Translations under genes and position numbers: made by a program
Assembly: GCF_900590755.1 (NCBI RefSeq)
Contig: NZ_UUOC01000034.1
Coordinates: forward strand, 1 to 64,000
From: Pseudomonas viridiflava
Lineage (GTDB): Bacteria; Pseudomonadota; Gammaproteobacteria; Pseudomonadales; Pseudomonadaceae
DNA length: 64,000 nt
Direction: 5' to 3'
Part shown: piece by piece, positions 28,663 to 37,609 of the stretch
Layout: every line of letters begins with the position of its first letter
How positions within the stretch are numbered: position 1 is the first letter of the stretch
The notes under the pieces: model-generated
Database searches by the model: none
What the model saw: the letters and a program-made list of their open reading frames with translations, nothing else
Told to the model about the DNA's origin: nothing

Positions 28663-29430
28663 TCATCTGGCAGCCATGCGCAAGGCGCCATCGAGACGGA
28701 TGACCTCGCCATTAAGCATGGAGTTTTCAATGATGTGCCGGACCAGCCCTGCATATTCTTCAGGCTTGCCCAGCCGGGGCGGAAACGGTACGCCCGCTGC
28801 GAGGGAATCCCGCACTTCGGGGGTCATGCCTGCCATCATCGGGGTTTCGAAGATGCCTGGAGCAATGGCCATCACCCGGATACCATAACGCGCCAGTTCC
28901 CGGGCGGCTGGCAGGGTCATGCTGACAATTGCGCCCTTGGACGCGGCATAGGCTGCCTGGCCAATCTGACCGTCGTAGGCGGCGACAGACGCAGTGTTGA
29001 TGACCACGCCCCGTTCCCCGCCCGCATCGGCCGAGCCTTCAGCCATCACCGCCGTTGCCAGACGCATGAGATTGAAACTGCCGATCAGGTTGACGTCGAT
29101 TACCCGGCGAAAGCTCAGCAAGTCATGCGGGCCTTCCTTGCCGAGAATCTTCTGCGCACCCACGATGCCGGCGCAGTTGACCAAGCCGTGCAAGCCGCCG
29201 AATGCATTGAGCGTGGCATCAACCGCTGCTTGCGCCGAGGCTTCCTGACTGACATCGGTGACCACCGACCGAGCGTTTGATCCGAGCTTTTCGACCTGCG
29301 AGGCCAGCGCGTCGGCGTTGATGTCCGCGAGCATGACCCGTGCACCTTGAGCGATCAGCAGTTGGGCTGTCGCCGCGCCCAGACCGGACGCACCACCGCT
29401 GACCAGAAATACCTTTTCTCGAATATCCAT
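28663..29430 (-). CDS. SDR, 3-hydroxyacyl-CoA dehydrogenase type 2-like
   Basis: 255 residues from ATG 29430 (GAGG upstream). It is a classical short-chain dehydrogenase with the cofactor loop [18 protein letters not shown]-type segment [10 protein letters not shown], catalytic Ser in [15 protein letters not shown] and the YAASKGAIV Tyr-Lys pair. The overall sequence, including [20 protein letters not shown], resembles HSD17B10-like 3-hydroxy-2-methylbutyryl-CoA dehydrogenases. It is the first gene of the SDR-thiolase-hydratase operon (23 bp to the thiolase start), and oxidises 3-hydroxyacyl-CoA with NAD. Confidence 0.9.
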   Translation of the reverse strand: MDIREKVFLVSGGASGLGAATAQLLIAQGARVMLADINADALASQVEKLGSNARSVVTDVSQEASAQAAVDATLNAFGGLHGLVNCAGIVGAQKILGKEGPHDLLSFRRVIDVNLIGSFNLMRLATAVMAEGSADAGGERGVVINTASVAAYDGQIGQAAYAASKGAIVSMTLPAARELARYGIRVMAIAPGIFETPMMAGMTPEVRDSLAAGVPFPPRLGKPEEYAGLVRHIIENSMLNGEVIRLDGALRMAAR

Positions 29431-29544
29431 GAATGCCTCTAACTCTTTTTTGTTTTTATAGGTGTAGCAGGCCAATAGTCGCGCCGTCGGGGGGACGACG
29501 GCAAGGGGCAAAACCCGTCCGCTTCACGAGACTCAACACAAGCA

Positions 29545-29636
29545 CCTGTAGGAGTGAGCTTGCTCGCGATGCGATATATCAGCCGATAAATTTCCGCCTG
29601 ACGTGACGCCATCGCGAGCAAGCTCACTTCTACAGG
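29545..29636. repeat. REP doublet upstream of SDR gene
   Basis: GTAGGAGTGAGCTTGCTCGC and GCGAGCAAGCTCACTTCTAC are inverted. The 342-bp gap 29431-29772 contains this and, presumably, two divergent promoters; I see no gene. Confidence 0.9.
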
Positions 29637-29772
29637 GACATGTGTTTAATTCAGATAGCTTCACCATGAGCTCCAAGAGCGGGCGGGGCTGATTGATGGG
29701 TGGACTAAAACGAATATCCGCCGGGCCGGTCAGAAAAGGTATCTTTCGCCAACAGCCACAGGAACCCTGCGC

Positions 29773-30252
29773 ATGCCGCCACGCCCTCTTCGCGCTTTAC
29801 TCGCCAGCCTGCTGGTCATGACCCTTTCGGCGTGCGCGCTGTTTCCCAATCGGGATCCGCTGAATATCAACGTGGTGGGTATTGAGCCGCTGCCGGGCCA
29901 GGGCCTGGAGGTGCGCATGGCGGTCAAGCTGCGCCTGCAAAACCCCAACGAAACCGCGATCGACTACACCGGCGTCGCCCTTGACCTGGACGTCAATGGC
30001 AAGCTGTTGGCTTCGGGGGTCAGTGATCAGCAAGGCACTATCGGGCGCTTTTCAGAAGGCGTGCTGGTGGTGCCTGTGAGCGTGTCGGCATTCGCTGCGT
30101 TGCGCCAGGCCGTGGGGCTGACGCAAACCCAGAGCCTGGATAACCTGCCCTACACCTTGCGCGGCAAGCTTGCAGGCGGCCTGTTCGGGACCATGCGGTT
30201 CAGCGACAGCGGCGTTCTGAGCCTGCCTCAGCCCGATGGAGGGACCTGGTAA
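29773..30252 (+). CDS. LEA type 2 (WHy-domain) lipoprotein
   Basis: 159 residues. The N-terminus LLASLLVMTLSAC is a lipoprotein signal with Cys at about residue 21. The rest is a WHy/LEA14-like beta-sandwich (VVGIEPLPGQGLEVRMAVKL; LQNPNETAIDYTGVALDLD; GKLAGGLFGTMRFSDSG). Bacterial LEA14-like lipoproteins are linked to desiccation or envelope stress, but no biochemical activity is assigned. It converges with the next gene, 17 bp apart. Confidence 0.85.
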   Translation: MPPRPLRALLASLLVMTLSACALFPNRDPLNINVVGIEPLPGQGLEVRMAVKLRLQNPNETAIDYTGVALDLDVNGKLLASGVSDQQGTIGRFSEGVLVVPVSVSAFAALRQAVGLTQTQSLDNLPYTLRGKLAGGLFGTMRFSDSGVLSLPQPDGGTW

Positions 30253-30269
30253 AGGCTCAGCCCGGAGAC

Positions 30270-30524
30270 TTACTTGCTGGCGGCCATCAGTCGATTGACT
30301 TCACTGCGCACCATGTTGGCGTATTCGGGCGGGTTCATGGCGTCCAGCTCGGAGCGGACCCACTCCGACCATTTGCCTTTGCGCTTGGAACGTTCGCCGA
30401 ACAGACGCGCGGCATCGCCTTTGGCCTTGCCCAGATTGCTCTGCCAGAGCTCGAAAAGTCGGGACTTTTCATCTTCAAGGGCTGCGCGTTCAGGGAGCGG
30501 CCGATTGGCCAGATTGAAACTCAT
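30270..30524 (-). CDS. Conserved small basic protein, unknown
   Basis: 84 residues from ATG 30524, which has AGGTGA at good spacing. It is helical and charged (ALEDEKSRLFELWQSNLGKA; RLFGERSKRKGKWSEWVRSE), with no export signal. I do not recognise a family with a function. It is single-gene, convergent with the LEA lipoprotein and divergent from the ElaB-like gene. Confidence 0.6.
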   Translation of the reverse strand: MSFNLANRPLPERAALEDEKSRLFELWQSNLGKAKGDAARLFGERSKRKGKWSEWVRSELDAMNPPEYANMVRSEVNRLMAASK

Positions 30525-30687
30525 AACGGTCACCTGTGACTAAAAACCGGGTGCATCTTACACCCGTCTGATGACGTTTCCGGGCATTTCGCCGACGGAA
30601 ATAACCGATGTCCTACAGAGCACTGCAACTTTTCCCAGTGCCAAAGACTCCATAGGTCACTGCCATCATCATTGAAAGGAAAACACC

Positions 30688-31008
30688 ATGGCTCGTAAAA
30701 CTGCCGCTCAAACTTCCGCAGAACAGATCAAGGACCAGGCTTTCAGCGAGCTTCAGGCGCTGATCGAAGAATCTGACAAGCTGCTCAAAGACAGCGCAGC
30801 GCTGGTCGGCGAAGATGCCGAAACCCTGCGCGCCCAGTTGAGCCTGAAACTGAAACAGGCGGCTGAATCAGTAGCCAGCGTGCGCGACCGAACCAAGCCA
30901 GTGGTCGAGGCGACCGAAACCTACATCGGTGGCCACCCATGGCAGACCGTCGCGATCTCTGCCGGTTTTGGTCTGGTAGTGGGTCTGTTGCTGGGTCGTC
31001 GCGATTGA
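30688..31008 (+). CDS. ElaB/YqjD/DUF883-family ribosome-associated membrane protein
   Basis: 106 residues. A long amphipathic helical part (QALIEESDKLLKDSAALVG; SLKLKQAAESVASVRDRTKP) is followed by the family end GHPWQTVAISAGFGLVVGLL and RRD. The C-terminal membrane segment anchors the protein. E. coli YqjD, ElaB and YgaM of this family bind ribosomes in stationary phase at the inner membrane. AAAGGAAA precedes the start. Confidence 0.9.
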   Translation: MARKTAAQTSAEQIKDQAFSELQALIEESDKLLKDSAALVGEDAETLRAQLSLKLKQAAESVASVRDRTKPVVEATETYIGGHPWQTVAISAGFGLVVGLLLGRRD

Positions 31009-31080
31009 TTTAAGGCTCGCGCATGACCTGCAGGAACTCGTTCGACGCTTGGGCTAAATGCCGTCGTGCGGCGAACAGGA

Positions 31081-31176
31081 CCCGGTAGGAGCGCGCTTGC
31101 CCGCGATGGCGTCAGTTCAAACAATATTTTTGTCGACTGAACCGCCGCCATCGCGGGCAAGCGCGCTCCTACCGGG
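31081..31176. repeat. REP doublet
   Basis: CGGTAGGAGCGCGCTTGCC and GGCAAGCGCGCTCCTACCG form long, nearly perfect inverted arms between the ElaB-like gene and the convergent SPOR-like lipoprotein gene. Confidence 0.9.
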
Positions 31177-31277
31177 TTTCGTGCTCTCAACTCGATAGCG
31201 CTTTGCGCGACACGAGATGGATGCGTTGAGAATCGTTAGGGTTCGTCAGACTCTCCAGCCCCAGCTAATGCAAGTCA

Positions 31278-31631
31278 TCAAAGCGTACGTTCGATCACTA
31301 CCGGAGCAGCCTTGCGGTGGGATTTGGCAAGTTTTGCCAGCAGTTCCGTGCGGGTTTGCTCGGCCTGGGCCTGGGTCTGATAAGGGCCGATCAGCAATTG
31401 CTGTTTACCATCGACGTTTGCCAGATACGGCGGATAGCTGCGTTCCAGCAGCCAGGCACTGATGTCGCTGAGTGCCTCGTTGGCGTTGATCTGGATTTCC
31501 CACTGAACAGTTGTTGCCGGAGCAGCAGGCACCGATGCCGCAGCCTGCACTTTCGGGGGTGGCGGGGTTGTTTTGCCGACATCACAGCCAGCCAGTGCCA
31601 ACACTGCCATCATCATTGCCAAATTGCGCAC
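31278..31631 (-). CDS. Small lipoprotein with SPOR-like domain
   Basis: 117 residues with lipobox VLALAGC at residues about 10-16. A Pro-rich stretch (TTPPPPKVQAAASVPAAP) leads to a 65-residue domain whose end, KQQLLIGPYQTQAQAEQTRT, matches the typical SPOR pattern (VGPF...A...). SPOR domains bind denuded peptidoglycan at the septum. The domain is short and diverged, so I call it SPOR-like. Single gene, 45 bp from the next. Confidence 0.7.
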   Translation of the reverse strand: MRNLAMMMAVLALAGCDVGKTTPPPPKVQAAASVPAAPATTVQWEIQINANEALSDISAWLLERSYPPYLANVDGKQQLLIGPYQTQAQAEQTRTELLAKLAKSHRKAAPVVIERTL

Positions 31632-31676
31632 GTCTGCTTGCTCCTATTCAAAGTGGGCGCAAGTTTACCACTGCCA

Positions 31677-31961
31677 TCACACACAACGGTCCATTCGGAT
31701 AGGCGACAGTTCGTCGCTCTGGGGCAGCAGGGTATTGACCAGATCTCGCCCCACAGCCACGCCTGCATGGCGCGCCTCGTCCAGAGACTGATAGCCGCGG
31801 TTACAAATTTTAACGATTGGAACAGGTGTCTGGCCTGCCATGGTCACCTTGACGTGAATCACGAACTCACTGACTTCGTTGGCGCCTGGTGAAGCAGCTA
31901 CCAGGACTTCGATCACCTGCTCGCGGTAAACGTCCGAAAACGTTCTGGGCGGCATATTCAT
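31677..31961 (-). CDS. Conserved hypothetical protein
   Basis: 94 residues with one alpha/beta-looking region (QVIEVLVAASPGANEVSEFV; VTMAGQTPVPIVKICNRGYQ; SLDEARHAGVAVGRDLVNTL). It has no signal or membrane segment, and I recognise no family. It is co-directional with the SPOR-like lipoprotein gene downstream and divergent from the M4 protease. Confidence 0.6.
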   Translation of the reverse strand: MNMPPRTFSDVYREQVIEVLVAASPGANEVSEFVIHVKVTMAGQTPVPIVKICNRGYQSLDEARHAGVAVGRDLVNTLLPQSDELSPIRMDRCV

Positions 31962-32114
31962 TCAGATAGCCTTTAGCAACGGGTGAATTGTTTCGACCAC
32001 ATCAGGGCGTGAACGTTGTTTAAATCGGTTCAAGCTGGTGAACGGTCGGAACATCGCCGTCCGTATCGTTGCCCAAAGCAAGCTGTGACTGAGGTCCAAC
32101 AGGAGAGCTTGCGT

Positions 32115-33182
32115 ATGTGCAAACGTCATCCACTGCAGTGTTTCATCCCCCCTTACATCATGGAGCACATGGCGCAGTCGGCCCATGCGCACATCAGAGC
32201 CCTGGCGATTACCAATCTGGCGAGCAGTTCGGCATTTGTTGCCTTTAGAACCTCGGCCCAGGCGATGCCGACGCTGCTGGCCCGCAAGTCGCCGGACGGC
32301 GGCAAGAACCGGCTGGTCTACGACGCTAAAAACACCAACGCCCTGCCCGGTACCCTGGCCCGGGCTGAAGGCCAGGCGGCGACCGATGATCCGGCGCTGG
32401 ATGAAGCCTTTGACGGTTCGGGGGATGTCTATGACTTCTATGAGCAACTGTTCAAGCGCAACTCGCTGGATGACAACGGCATGACCCTGATTTCCACGGT
32501 GCACGTGGCAGAAGTGGACTTCCAGGGGGATTTCGTGCCCATGAACAATGCGTTCTGGAACGGACAGCAGATGGCTTACGGAGACGGCGATGGTGAGGTA
32601 TTCAAGCGTTTCACCGGTAGTCTGGAAGTCATCGGCCATGAGCTGACCCATGGCGTACAGTCGTTCACCAGCAATCTGAACTACCAGGGCCAGTCCGGGG
32701 CGCTCAATGAGCATTTCGCCGATGTGTTTGGCATTCTGGTGCGCCAGTGGAAGGAAGGGACCAGCGCCCAAGACTCAAGCTGGGTGATTGGCAAGGAGCT
32801 GTTAGTGCCTGCGCCCACCAGACGCGGCATTCGGGATATGGAACATCCGGGCACAGCCTATGTGAACGACCCGGAGCTGGGTGACGACCCGCAGCCCGCC
32901 ACCATGGCCAAACTGTATGTCGGGCCCAAGGATAGCGGTGGCGTGCATATCAACTCGGGCATTCCCAACCGGGCCTTCGTGCTGACGGCCAAGGCGTTGG
33001 GCGGTAACGCCTGGGAAGTGGCGGGACGGATCTGGTATGAAACGTTGTTGCAACTCAATAGCAGCAGCCAGTTTGTCGACTGCGCCCGCATCAGCGTACA
33101 AATCGCGGGCGGCAAGCAATATGGCGCTGGAGCCAGGAAGGCGGTGAAAGCGGCATGGAAAAAGGTCGGGATCATTCTTTAG
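32115..33182 (+). CDS. Protealysin-like M4 metalloprotease
   Basis: 355 residues from ATG 32115 (AGGAGA upstream). It is a thermolysin-family protease of the short-precursor type: there is no signal peptide, and the small propeptide starts HPLQCFIPPYIMEHMAQ with the motif typical of protealysin-like precursors. The zinc ligands are H175, H179 (HELTHG) and E199 (LNEHFADVFG); the catalytic His is in GGVHINSGIPNRAF. Family members lack a classical export route and can stay intracellular or leave by an unknown path. The next gene encodes its likely inhibitor. Confidence 0.93.
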   Translation: MCKRHPLQCFIPPYIMEHMAQSAHAHIRALAITNLASSSAFVAFRTSAQAMPTLLARKSPDGGKNRLVYDAKNTNALPGTLARAEGQAATDDPALDEAFDGSGDVYDFYEQLFKRNSLDDNGMTLISTVHVAEVDFQGDFVPMNNAFWNGQQMAYGDGDGEVFKRFTGSLEVIGHELTHGVQSFTSNLNYQGQSGALNEHFADVFGILVRQWKEGTSAQDSSWVIGKELLVPAPTRRGIRDMEHPGTAYVNDPELGDDPQPATMAKLYVGPKDSGGVHINSGIPNRAFVLTAKALGGNAWEVAGRIWYETLLQLNSSSQFVDCARISVQIAGGKQYGAGARKAVKAAWKKVGIIL

Positions 33183-33209
33183 CCATGGCATGACAACAGG
33201 AGCGCAGCG

Positions 33210-33503
33210 ATGAAGGTCTGTTATGTGCAATCTGGCGGGTTCGTCGGCGCGCTGAAAAGCTGCGAGGTGAACACCGCAGAACTCGGACAACAGGAAGCGG
33301 AGCAGCTGGAAAAGCTGGTGCGCGACAGCGGGCTGAGTCAATCCTCCAGCGCGGTGTCCGGTCAGGCGCGGGATCTTAAGCAGTACGAAATCACCATCGA
33401 AGACGAGACCCGGGCCATCTGCGTCGCGTTCGATGATCAGAACATCCCCGAGTCGGCGCGGATGTTGTTGGGGTTTCTGCAGAAGCATGCGAGAGCCGGC
33501 TGA
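33210..33503 (+). CDS. Emfourin-like M4 protease inhibitor
   Basis: A 97-residue protein that starts 27 bp after the M4 protease stop on the same strand. MKVCYVQSGGFVGALKSCEV and the C-terminal part (LKQYEITIEDETRAICVAFD; PESARMLLGFLQKHA) fit the emfourin family, which was described as the inhibitor encoded beside protealysin in Serratia. It has no signal peptide, in line with a protease that is held in check inside the cell. The family call comes from recall of sequence pattern plus context. Confidence 0.85.
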   Translation: MKVCYVQSGGFVGALKSCEVNTAELGQQEAEQLEKLVRDSGLSQSSSAVSGQARDLKQYEITIEDETRAICVAFDDQNIPESARMLLGFLQKHARAG

Positions 33504-33516
33504 CTATTGCCCCCCC

Positions 33517-33608
33517 TTGTTGGAGCGAGGCTTGCCCGCGAAGAACGATAACGCCGAGCATCTGACAGACCACGGTGCCTGATTCGCGGGCAAGCCTCGC
33601 TCCAACAG
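33517..33608. repeat. REP doublet
   Basis: GTTGGAGCGAGGCTTGCCC and GGGCAAGCCTCGCTCCAAC are inverted. The 293-bp gap 33504-33796 contains this element and the presumed pqi promoter, but no gene. Confidence 0.9.
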
Positions 33609-33796
33609 TTCACCTCAACGCGCAGGTTGCAAAATAATGGCCCTATGACATGTGAACGTCGCTCACCCTTCGCGGTCCATGTCTGTGCGGCTTATAAACA
33701 AGATGCCATCGATAAAATGCAGCCATCTGCATGCCAAGAAGGTATCTTTGCGCCCTTCGTTCTTCTTGACTGAACCCATCCACCCTTACGGCGCAG

Positions 33797-34429
33797 ATGA
33801 ACTCCACTTTGCCTGACTCCACTCCCCCGGCTGACCTCATCATTTGCGAGCATTGCGACTCGCTCTATGCGGATCATCCTCTGCAAAAAGGCGAAACAGC
33901 CACCTGCCAGCGCTGCGGGGCGGTGCTGGGCCGCGGTCATCGCCTGAGTATCGAACAGTGGCTGGCCCTGACCATCGCCGCAGCGGTGCTGTTCGTGTTT
34001 GCCAACGTGTTTCCGGTCATCAGCATCAGCATGAAAGGCCTGAGCAATGAGGTTACCCTTTGGGCGTCCGTGGAAGCCCTGGCCCAGGGCCGCATCACGC
34101 TGATTGCACTGGTAGCCGGGTTATCGATCATTTTTGCGCCGATGCTGCAGATCGCCCTGCTGTTCTGGGTGCTGGTCCATGCCCACAAGGGTCAGGTCGC
34201 GCCAGGCTTCAAGAGCTGCATGCGGGCACTGGAACATTTGCGTCCCTGGAGCATGCTGGAGGTCTGCATGCTTGGCATTCTGGTGGCCATCGTCAAACTG
34301 GCGGGCATGCTGGATGTCCATCCGGGGCTGGGCTTGTGGGCCATGGCCATGTTGATGGTGCTGATCGTGCTGATTGCCGGGAAAAATATTCGACGGTTAT
34401 GGACCGACCTGGGGGTTGAGCCGTCATGA
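33797..34429 (+). CDS. pqiA: PqiA N-terminal-type intermembrane transport protein
   Basis: A 210-residue inner-membrane protein. It starts with a zinc ribbon (ICEHCDSLYADHPLQKG then CQRCGAVL), followed by four membrane segments (LTIAAAVLFVFANVFPVISI; RITLIALVAGLSIIFAPMLQ; two more to residue 200). PqiA/YebS proteins partner the PqiB/YebT MCE tubes that bridge inner and outer membranes for lipid movement. Enteric PqiA is one chain of two such units; here each unit is a separate gene, and this one overlaps the next by ATGA. Confidence 0.92.
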   Translation: MNSTLPDSTPPADLIICEHCDSLYADHPLQKGETATCQRCGAVLGRGHRLSIEQWLALTIAAAVLFVFANVFPVISISMKGLSNEVTLWASVEALAQGRITLIALVAGLSIIFAPMLQIALLFWVLVHAHKGQVAPGFKSCMRALEHLRPWSMLEVCMLGILVAIVKLAGMLDVHPGLGLWAMAMLMVLIVLIAGKNIRRLWTDLGVEPS

Positions 34430-35040
34430 ATGACATCCCTTATGCTCATCAACACGGGCTCGCACTGTGTCATATCTGCGGCTATGCCTGTCCCGACACG
34501 GTTCACTGCTGTCCGCGCTGCGACTCCGTGGTTCACGTGCGCAAACCCAACAGCATCGTCCGTACCTGGGCGTTTCTCATCGCCGGGCTGATTTTCTATA
34601 TACCGGCCAACGTCCTGCCGGTGATGTACACCACCATGTTTGGCAACAGCAGCCAGAACACCATCATGAGCGGTGTCATCGAGTTCTTCAAAAGCGGCTC
34701 CTGGGACATCGCACTGCTGATTTTCATCGCCAGCGTGGTGGTGCCTTCTATCAAGTTTCTCGTGCTGGGCATGTTGCTGATCACCTGTCAGCGGCGCAGC
34801 ACCTGGGCCATGCGCGAACGCTCGCGGCTCTACCGTTTCATCGAGTTGATCGGCTACTGGTCGATGCTTGACGTGTTAGTGGTGGCACTGGTGGCCGCTC
34901 TTGTGCAGTTTCATGAGCTCAGCACCATCGAGCCCCGAATCGGCATCCTGTTCTTTGGTTTGGTAGTGGTGATGACGATGTTCGCCGCCATGAGTTTCGA
35001 TCCCCGGCTTATCTGGGACGCAGAGGTTGAAGATGTCTGA
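34426..35040 (+). CDS. pqiA: PqiA C-terminal-type intermembrane transport protein
   Basis: A 204-residue second PqiA unit with its own zinc ribbon (CHICGYACPDTVHCCPRCDS) and four membrane segments (TWAFLIAGLIFYIPANVLPV; IALLIFIASVVVPSIKFLVL; ending SFDPRLIWD). The start overlaps the previous stop (ATGA), and pqiB begins before this gene ends, so the three are translationally coupled. The split of PqiA into two proteins is seen in other pseudomonads as well. Confidence 0.92.
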   Translation: MNDIPYAHQHGLALCHICGYACPDTVHCCPRCDSVVHVRKPNSIVRTWAFLIAGLIFYIPANVLPVMYTTMFGNSSQNTIMSGVIEFFKSGSWDIALLIFIASVVVPSIKFLVLGMLLITCQRRSTWAMRERSRLYRFIELIGYWSMLDVLVVALVAALVQFHELSTIEPRIGILFFGLVVVMTMFAAMSFDPRLIWDAEVEDV

Positions 35041-36715
35041 CAATACCCTTCCCCCATCGCCATCGACCCCGGCGCGCCCGGACGTCAAGCACCGTCGCAT
35101 GCGCGTCTCGCTGGTGTGGCTGGTGCCGATCGTGGCCGGTCTGATTGGCCTGTCCATGGCGCTGCACGACTGGATGAACATTGGCCCGAAAATCACCGTG
35201 AGTTTCATGACGGCAGAGGGCCTGGAAGCGAACAAGACCCAGGTCAAGTACAAGAATGTGGTGATTGGTGTCGTGACGGGCATCTCTCTCAGCGAAGACC
35301 GCACCCACGTTCTGGCGACCATCGAACTCAATAACAGCGCCAGCCCGTTCACCCGGGAAGACAGCCAGTTCTGGGTCGTGCGTCCGCGCATTGGCGCGCA
35401 AGGGATTTCCGGCGTTGATACCTTGCTGTCCGGAGCCTTCATCGGCGCGGATGCGGGCAGTTCCGACCAGACCAAAAGCGACTTCCTGGGCCTGGAAACC
35501 CCGCCGCCGGTGACCTTCGGCGACAAGGGCAAACGCTTCAAGCTGCACACCGATGACCTGGGTTCGCTGGATATCGGTTCACCGGTGTACTACCGCCGCA
35601 TTCAGGTGGGTCAGGTGGTGTCCTTCGCGCTGTCCAAGGACGGCAAAGGCGTCGACATTGAAATCTTCATCACCTCGCCCAACGACCAATACATCACCAC
35701 TGACACCCGATTCTGGAACGCCAGCGGCGTGGACGTCACCGTGGGCGCATCGGGCCTGAAAATCGATACCCAGTCGATGACGTCGATCATCTCCGGCGGT
35801 ATTGCCTTCCGCGAGCCCAACTGGAGCCCCGACGCAAAACCTGCGCAAGAGAACGCCGAATTCCGCATCTTCGACGACCAGACCGCCGCCCTGGCGCCGC
35901 CGGATGGCGAGCCGCGCTATATACGTATGCGTTTTGCCCAGTCCTTGCGGGGTCTGGTGGTCAATGCCCCGGTGGACTTCCTTGGTGTGAATATCGGGCG
36001 CGTGGTTTCTGTGGACCTGGATTACGACCCGGCCACCCAGACCTTCCCGGGCATCGTCGGCGCAGTCATCTATCCGAAACGCCTGGGTGCAGCTGAAGAG
36101 AAACTGCAACAGCTGGGCGGCACGGGTGACCCGGACGAGCAGTCCGCGCGGATTCTTGGCGCGTTCGTGTCCCGTGGCCTGCGAGCCCAGGCGCGTACCG
36201 GCAACCTGCTGACCGGCCAGTTGTACATCGCCATGGATTTTGATCCCAAGGCGCCGAAAGTGGTGTTTGACCCAAGGGCTCGACCGCTGGAAATCCCAAC
36301 CATTCCGGGCAGCTTCGACAAGTTGCAGGAGCAGTTGCAGGCATTCGTGGAAAAACTCGGCAAGCTGCCCATCGACGAGATGGCGAAAAACCTCAATGGC
36401 AGCCTGAGCGAATTGCAGAAAACCCTGAAACAGGTCAACAGCAACGTGCTGCCGGAAATGCGCGGCACTCTGCAACAGGCGCAGAAAACCCTCAATACCG
36501 CCAACGACAGCCTGGGCGAAGATTCGCCAGCGCGTCAGCAACTGGGCCAGGCCATGGACGAAGTTCAGCGCACCGCCCGTTCGGTACGGGTGTTGACCGA
36601 CTTCCTCAGCCGCCATCCGGAAGCCTTGATCCGCGGTCGCACCGGGGACGCTGCGCCAGGTTCTTACAAAGCCCCATCCTCATCCCGCGCCATTGATCTG
36701 GAGCCACAACAATGA
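35033..36715 (+). CDS. pqiB: PqiB, MCE (MlaD-domain) intermembrane transport protein
   Basis: 560 residues from ATG 35033. A single N-terminal membrane helix (VSLVWLVPIVAGLIGLSMAL) is followed by MCE domains, starting KITVSFMTAEGLEANKTQVK, then FKLHTDDLGSLDIGSPVYYR and YIRMRFAQSLRGLVVNAPVD. A coiled-coil C-terminus (NLNGSLSELQKTLKQVNSN) would form the needle-like tip. It builds a hexameric periplasmic tube for lipids. Its stop overlaps the start of pqiC. Confidence 0.94.
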   Translation: MSDNTLPPSPSTPARPDVKHRRMRVSLVWLVPIVAGLIGLSMALHDWMNIGPKITVSFMTAEGLEANKTQVKYKNVVIGVVTGISLSEDRTHVLATIELNNSASPFTREDSQFWVVRPRIGAQGISGVDTLLSGAFIGADAGSSDQTKSDFLGLETPPPVTFGDKGKRFKLHTDDLGSLDIGSPVYYRRIQVGQVVSFALSKDGKGVDIEIFITSPNDQYITTDTRFWNASGVDVTVGASGLKIDTQSMTSIISGGIAFREPNWSPDAKPAQENAEFRIFDDQTAALAPPDGEPRYIRMRFAQSLRGLVVNAPVDFLGVNIGRVVSVDLDYDPATQTFPGIVGAVIYPKRLGAAEEKLQQLGGTGDPDEQSARILGAFVSRGLRAQARTGNLLTGQLYIAMDFDPKAPKVVFDPRARPLEIPTIPGSFDKLQEQLQAFVEKLGKLPIDEMAKNLNGSLSELQKTLKQVNSNVLPEMRGTLQQAQKTLNTANDSLGEDSPARQQLGQAMDEVQRTARSVRVLTDFLSRHPEALIRGRTGDAAPGSYKAPSSSRAIDLEPQQ

Positions 36716-37323
36716 CCTTGCGCCTGACTCTCACGGCACTGGCCGCAACCCTGGCTCTGAGCGCCTGTTCGTCGACACCGACGCATTACTACACGCTGAT
36801 TGCACCGATGAGCGCCAACGCTCCGGCCGCGGCTACTTCAACGCCGCTGCAGTTCGAGATGTTGCCGGTGCTGATGCCTGTGCAAGTCGACCAGCCACCG
36901 CTGGTGGTGCGCCAGGGCAACGGTAGCCTGGCCATCCTCGATGCAGAACGCTGGGGCTCGCCATTGGGCGACGAGTTTCACGATGCCCTCACCGGGCAGC
37001 TGGAGCGTCGATTCGGCAGCCGGGACATGGCCGGCCTGCCGAAAAACACCGACCAGCCCGTCTTGTCGGTCCGCACCGATGTACGACGTTTTGAGTCCGT
37101 GGCTGACAACTATGCGTTGATCGACGTGGTTTGGACATTGAGCCTGCGCAGCACGGGCACCAAACGCCAGAATCTGACCTGCAGCAGCATCATTCGTGAG
37201 CAGGCTGGCGCCGGCATGGAGAACCTGGTGCTGGCCCACCAGCGTGCCGTTTCACGGTTGGCAGACAACATCGCTAAAACCGCCAGTGCCTGGACGCAAC
37301 AGACGTCGACACGCTGCCTGTAA
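36712..37323 (+). CDS. pqiC: PqiC outer-membrane lipoprotein
   Basis: 203 residues with lipobox ATLALSAC near residues 12-19 and the ABC-type transport auxiliary lipoprotein fold (STPTHYYTLIAP; LQFEMLPVLMPVQVDQPPLV; ERWGSPLGDEFHDALTGQL). PqiC sits at the outer membrane and meets the tip of the PqiB tube. It overlaps pqiB by four bases. A hairpin without T-run (ACGCGCGA/TCGCGCGT, 37333-37361) follows the stop. Confidence 0.92.
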   Translation: MTLRLTLTALAATLALSACSSTPTHYYTLIAPMSANAPAAATSTPLQFEMLPVLMPVQVDQPPLVVRQGNGSLAILDAERWGSPLGDEFHDALTGQLERRFGSRDMAGLPKNTDQPVLSVRTDVRRFESVADNYALIDVVWTLSLRSTGTKRQNLTCSSIIREQAGAGMENLVLAHQRAVSRLADNIAKTASAWTQQTSTRCL

Positions 37324-37609
37324 CCCTCTATAACGCGCGATTCGGCCAGCCGTTCGCGCGTCCGCTTCATCCTTCCTGCGCCTCTAGTGACCTGTTATCT
37401 ATCAATAGAACAATCGTACAAATTTGAACGTAATAATCCATTCAGTTGAGTGGTTTTAGCTGTATTGTGAGGGCCACTCATACAGATGACTTGAGTCAAT
37501 CAGTCTGCGTGTTCAGCAGTCGCCGCCGTCAGGCAGCGCCCATTGCAGGCTCCAACGCTACCCCTCCCGCGTAGCGCCAAAGTTGCTGAACGACCCCTTG
37601 GGGGCAACC

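Noticed and set aside
37333..37361. Hairpin after pqiC as an intrinsic terminator
   Set aside because: The stem is only 8 bp with a 13-nt loop and no T-run, so I did not list it as a terminator.
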